DNA from: Anaerolinea thermolimosa
GTDB taxonomy: Bacteria > Chloroflexota > Anaerolineae > Anaerolineales > Anaerolineaceae
Length of the DNA: 64,000 bases
NCBI RefSeq assembly: GCF_001050195.2
Contig: NZ_DF967965.1
Span: 48,449-112,448, forward strand
Direction of reading: 5' to 3'
Shown here one piece after another: positions 62,195-64,000 of this stretch. Below the pieces are notes generated by a model. It had not been told where the DNA came from, searched no databases, and worked only from the letters and a program-made list of their open reading frames with translations. The position numbers and the translations under genes were made by a program. How positions within the stretch are numbered: the stretch's first letter is position 1; each line of letters starts with the position of its first letter.

Positions 62195-63311
62195 GCCGCG
62201 GCGCATCCTCTTTTTGTTTTCCGATACAGGCGGAGGGCACCGCAGTGCCGCCGAAGCGATCATTGAGGCGCTCAATCTGGAATTCCCGCGCAAAATCACC
62301 TGTGAAATGGTGGATATTTTCAAAGAATATGCGCCGCCTCCGTTCAACCTGGCTCCGCGCATTTACCCTCCCCTTTCACGGCTTCCGCGCGTCTGGGGGA
62401 TGGGCTATCGATTAAGCGATGGCCCGCGCCGGACGCGTTTTTTTTATAACGTCATCTGGCCGTATATCCGACGAAACCTGCGCACCCTGCTGGAGGAGCA
62501 CCCGGCCGATCTGGTGGTTTCAGTGCACCAGCTGATCAATGTCCCTGTGGCACGGCTGGTTTCGATGCACAGGTTGCCTTTTATTACCGTGGTGACCGAT
62601 ATGGTGACCACCCACGCCGCCTGGTATGCCACGCGGGCCACGCACGTCATCGTCCCGACTGAAGAGGCTTTCAGGAATGGGTTGAAGGTCGGGATGAAGC
62701 CAGAACAGATGACCGTCATCGGGATGCCGGTGGCGGATCGGTTCTGCCAGCTCCAGGATGCCCGGCCAGTACTGCGCGCCCGACTGGGTTGGCCAGAAGA
62801 CCTGCCCGTCATCCTGATGATGGGAGGCGGAGAAGGAATGGGCCCGCTGGAAGAAATGGCAGAGGCGATCGATGATTCGGGGGTGAAAGCGGCCCTGGTG
62901 GTGGTTACGGGGCGCAACCGGGTGTTACGGGCTCGATTGGAACAGCGGCGCTGGAAGATTCCGGCTTTCATTTATGGTTTTGTGCATGAAATGCCGGCCT
63001 TCATGCATGCGTCTGATATGCTGGTGACCAAAGCCGGGCCGGGGACGATCAGCGAAGCATTCATTGCGGGACTGCCGATGATCCTCTACAGCAAGATGCC
63101 CGGGCAGGAGGACGGGAACGTCACCTTTGTGGTGGAAAGTGGAGCCGGGGTGTGGGCTCCGGAACCTGCCGAGGTGGTGGCGACGGTACGCTGCTGGCTG
63201 GAGCGCCCCGAAGAACGCTGGCGGGCGGCGCATGTTTGCAGGACGCTGGCCCGTCCGCAGGCCGCCCGGGAGATCGCCCGTCTGCTGGCCAGGCAGGTGG
63301 ATGTGAAGTAA
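62175..63311 (+). CDS. MGDG-synthase/MurG-like glycosyltransferase
   Basis: A 378-residue GT28-fold glycosyltransferase. The N-terminal half has [19 protein letters not shown] and [14 protein letters not shown], matching monogalactosyldiacylglycerol synthase and UgtP-type lipid glycosyltransferases; the C-terminal half has the nucleotide-sugar loop [20 protein letters not shown]. It probably glycosylates diacylglycerol at the membrane. ATG 62175 follows GAGGAGG; a longer upstream frame, which overlaps the DUF951 gene, is rejected. Confidence 0.85.
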   Translation: MSQPGAEPRRILFLFSDTGGGHRSAAEAIIEALNLEFPRKITCEMVDIFKEYAPPPFNLAPRIYPPLSRLPRVWGMGYRLSDGPRRTRFFYNVIWPYIRRNLRTLLEEHPADLVVSVHQLINVPVARLVSMHRLPFITVVTDMVTTHAAWYATRATHVIVPTEEAFRNGLKVGMKPEQMTVIGMPVADRFCQLQDARPVLRARLGWPEDLPVILMMGGGEGMGPLEEMAEAIDDSGVKAALVVVTGRNRVLRARLEQRRWKIPAFIYGFVHEMPAFMHASDMLVTKAGPGTISEAFIAGLPMILYSKMPGQEDGNVTFVVESGAGVWAPEPAEVVATVRCWLERPEERWRAAHVCRTLARPQAAREIARLLARQVDVK

Positions 63312-63355
63312 TCCCCGCCCCCGGGCAGGGCGGACATGCTCAGTCATTTCTGTCT

Positions 63356-63361
63356 TATAAT
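63356..63361 (+). promoter_or_regulatory. -10 box of tsaE-tsaB; leaderless
   Basis: TATAAT with six bases to ATG 63368; a partial -35 (GGACAT, 63332-63337) lies 18 bp upstream. Confidence 0.6.
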
Positions 63362-63367
63362 GGGTTT

Positions 63368-63862
63368 ATGCCGATCCTGGATGCCCATACCTTTGAATTT
63401 CTGAGCCGCAGTGCCGAGCAAACCCGCCGGCTGGGAACGCGGCTGGGTTCGTTGTTGCAGCCGGGTGATCTGATCTGTCTGTCGGGTGATCTGGGCAGTG
63501 GAAAGACCACTCTGGTGCAGGGAATTGCCCAGGGTTGGGGCTCGCTGGATGCTGTTTCCAGCCCCAGTTTTGTACTGATTAATGAATACCGGCGGCCGGG
63601 CGGGCAGATTCTCTACCACATGGATGCCTATCGCCTGCGGGATGCGCTGGAAGCCGAAGATCTGGATTTGATTTCGATTATGGAGCATGGGGCACTGGTG
63701 CTGGAATGGGCGGATCGGATTCGCTCGATTTTACCCCCTGAGCGGATGTGGGTGGAACTGCGCTGGGTGGCTGAAGAACAGCGCGGAATGGTGTTCCGCG
63801 TTTTCGGCCCGCGGTACGAGGCGTTGTTGAACGGCTTCAGGCAGAAAGCTTTTGGAGGATGA
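63368..63862 (+). CDS. tsaE: tRNA t6A synthesis ATPase TsaE
   Basis: A 164-residue P-loop ATPase needed with TsaB and TsaD to make N6-threonylcarbamoyladenosine on ANN-decoding tRNAs. Walker A is GDLGSGKTTL (residues 41-50), followed by VSSPSFVLINEY, the HMDAYRL block and LVLEWADRI, all typical of TsaE. ATG 63368 lies six bases after a -10 box and agrees with the family length; the longer frame upstream is a shadow. tsaB begins two bases after its stop codon. Confidence 0.93.
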   Translation: MPILDAHTFEFLSRSAEQTRRLGTRLGSLLQPGDLICLSGDLGSGKTTLVQGIAQGWGSLDAVSSPSFVLINEYRRPGGQILYHMDAYRLRDALEAEDLDLISIMEHGALVLEWADRIRSILPPERMWVELRWVAEEQRGMVFRVFGPRYEALLNGFRQKAFGG

Positions 63863-63863
63863 T

Positions 63864-64000
63864 GTGCTGCTGGCTGTAGATACATCCACGCAATGGATCG
63901 GGCTGGCGCTTTACGATGGCGACCGGGTTCTGGGAGAAGCCGGGTGGATGACCCGCGGGCACCACACAGTGGAGCTGGCCCCGGCTGTGGCGCGCCTGCT
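63864..64000 (+). CDS. tsaB: tRNA t6A synthesis protein TsaB (partial, runs off the window)
   Basis: The first 45 codons of TsaB: LLAVDTSTQWIGLALYDGD and the MTRGHHTVELAPAV segment match the N-terminal actin-like fold of the family. The start is GTG 63864, with GGAGGA four bases upstream at the end of tsaE, so the genes are coupled. The rest lies beyond base 64000. Confidence 0.88.
   Translation, partial: MLLAVDTSTQWIGLALYDGDRVLGEAGWMTRGHHTVELAPAVARL

Overview
The window looks like chromosomal DNA of a Chloroflexota bacterium, most likely of the class Anaerolineae. This is an inference from the whole picture: high GC, bacterial promoters and Shine-Dalgarno sites, many genes with a -10 box only 6-7 bases before the start codon, a DUF951 protein, a Thermus-type isocitrate dehydrogenase, secreted Asp-box proteins, no outer-membrane genes, and very dense carbohydrate catabolism. 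No rRNA, CRISPR array or transposase was seen. One tRNA gene (anticodon CAU) lies at 679-750.

Layout. 1-650: an AT-richer left edge with a tandem-HTH regulator, its terminator, and a strong leftward promoter bracketed by a 9-bp inverted repeat. 680-4930: the tRNA, a lactate permease with a coupled small membrane protein, a nitroreductase, a YjjG-like phosphatase and a 7-TM protein. 4880-8025: a MerR-like regulator with its palindromic promoter, then a sigma factor paired with a FecR/DUF5666 membrane protein. 8127-10551: serC and a DEAD-box helicase, convergent on a shared terminator. 10696-15038: nucleoside hydrolase plus a complete ECF transporter (S, T, A, A).

15148-31659 is a hemicellulose/uronide block: GH106-like, GH88, SDR, old-yellow-enzyme, GH51, zinc alcohol dehydrogenase, L-arabinose isomerase, GH31 alpha-xylosidase, a URO-D-family protein and a ZIP transporter. 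The araA gene carries an exact 550-bp tandem duplication that shifts the frame and truncates the protein. 34441-51850 is a second glycan locus: a ribose-type ABC importer behind a promoter with a LacI-type operator, a LacI regulator fused to a URO-D-like barrel, L-fucose isomerase, a rhamnulokinase-family kinase, GH42 beta-galactosidase, a Gfo/Idh/MocA dehydrogenase, a NahK-like N-acetylhexosamine 1-kinase, GH20 hexosaminidase, a mannonate-dehydratase-like enzyme and a serine hydrolase. Together these would take up and break down fucose-, galactose- and HexNAc-containing oligosaccharides; no fuculose/rhamnulose-phosphate aldolase is present here.

52058-64000 is mostly housekeeping: two isocitrate dehydrogenases with opposite predicted cofactor use, a Flp-pilin-like protein with a large C-terminal domain, a GGDEF-EAL protein, histidinol phosphatase, an MFS transporter, a site-2 protease divergent from a DUF951 protein, a MurG/MGDG-type glycosyltransferase, tsaE, and the start of tsaB.

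The observations most worth follow-up are the LacI/URO-D fusion regulator, the frame-breaking araA duplication, the pilin/lectin-like fusion, the IDH pair and the recurring leaderless gene architecture.
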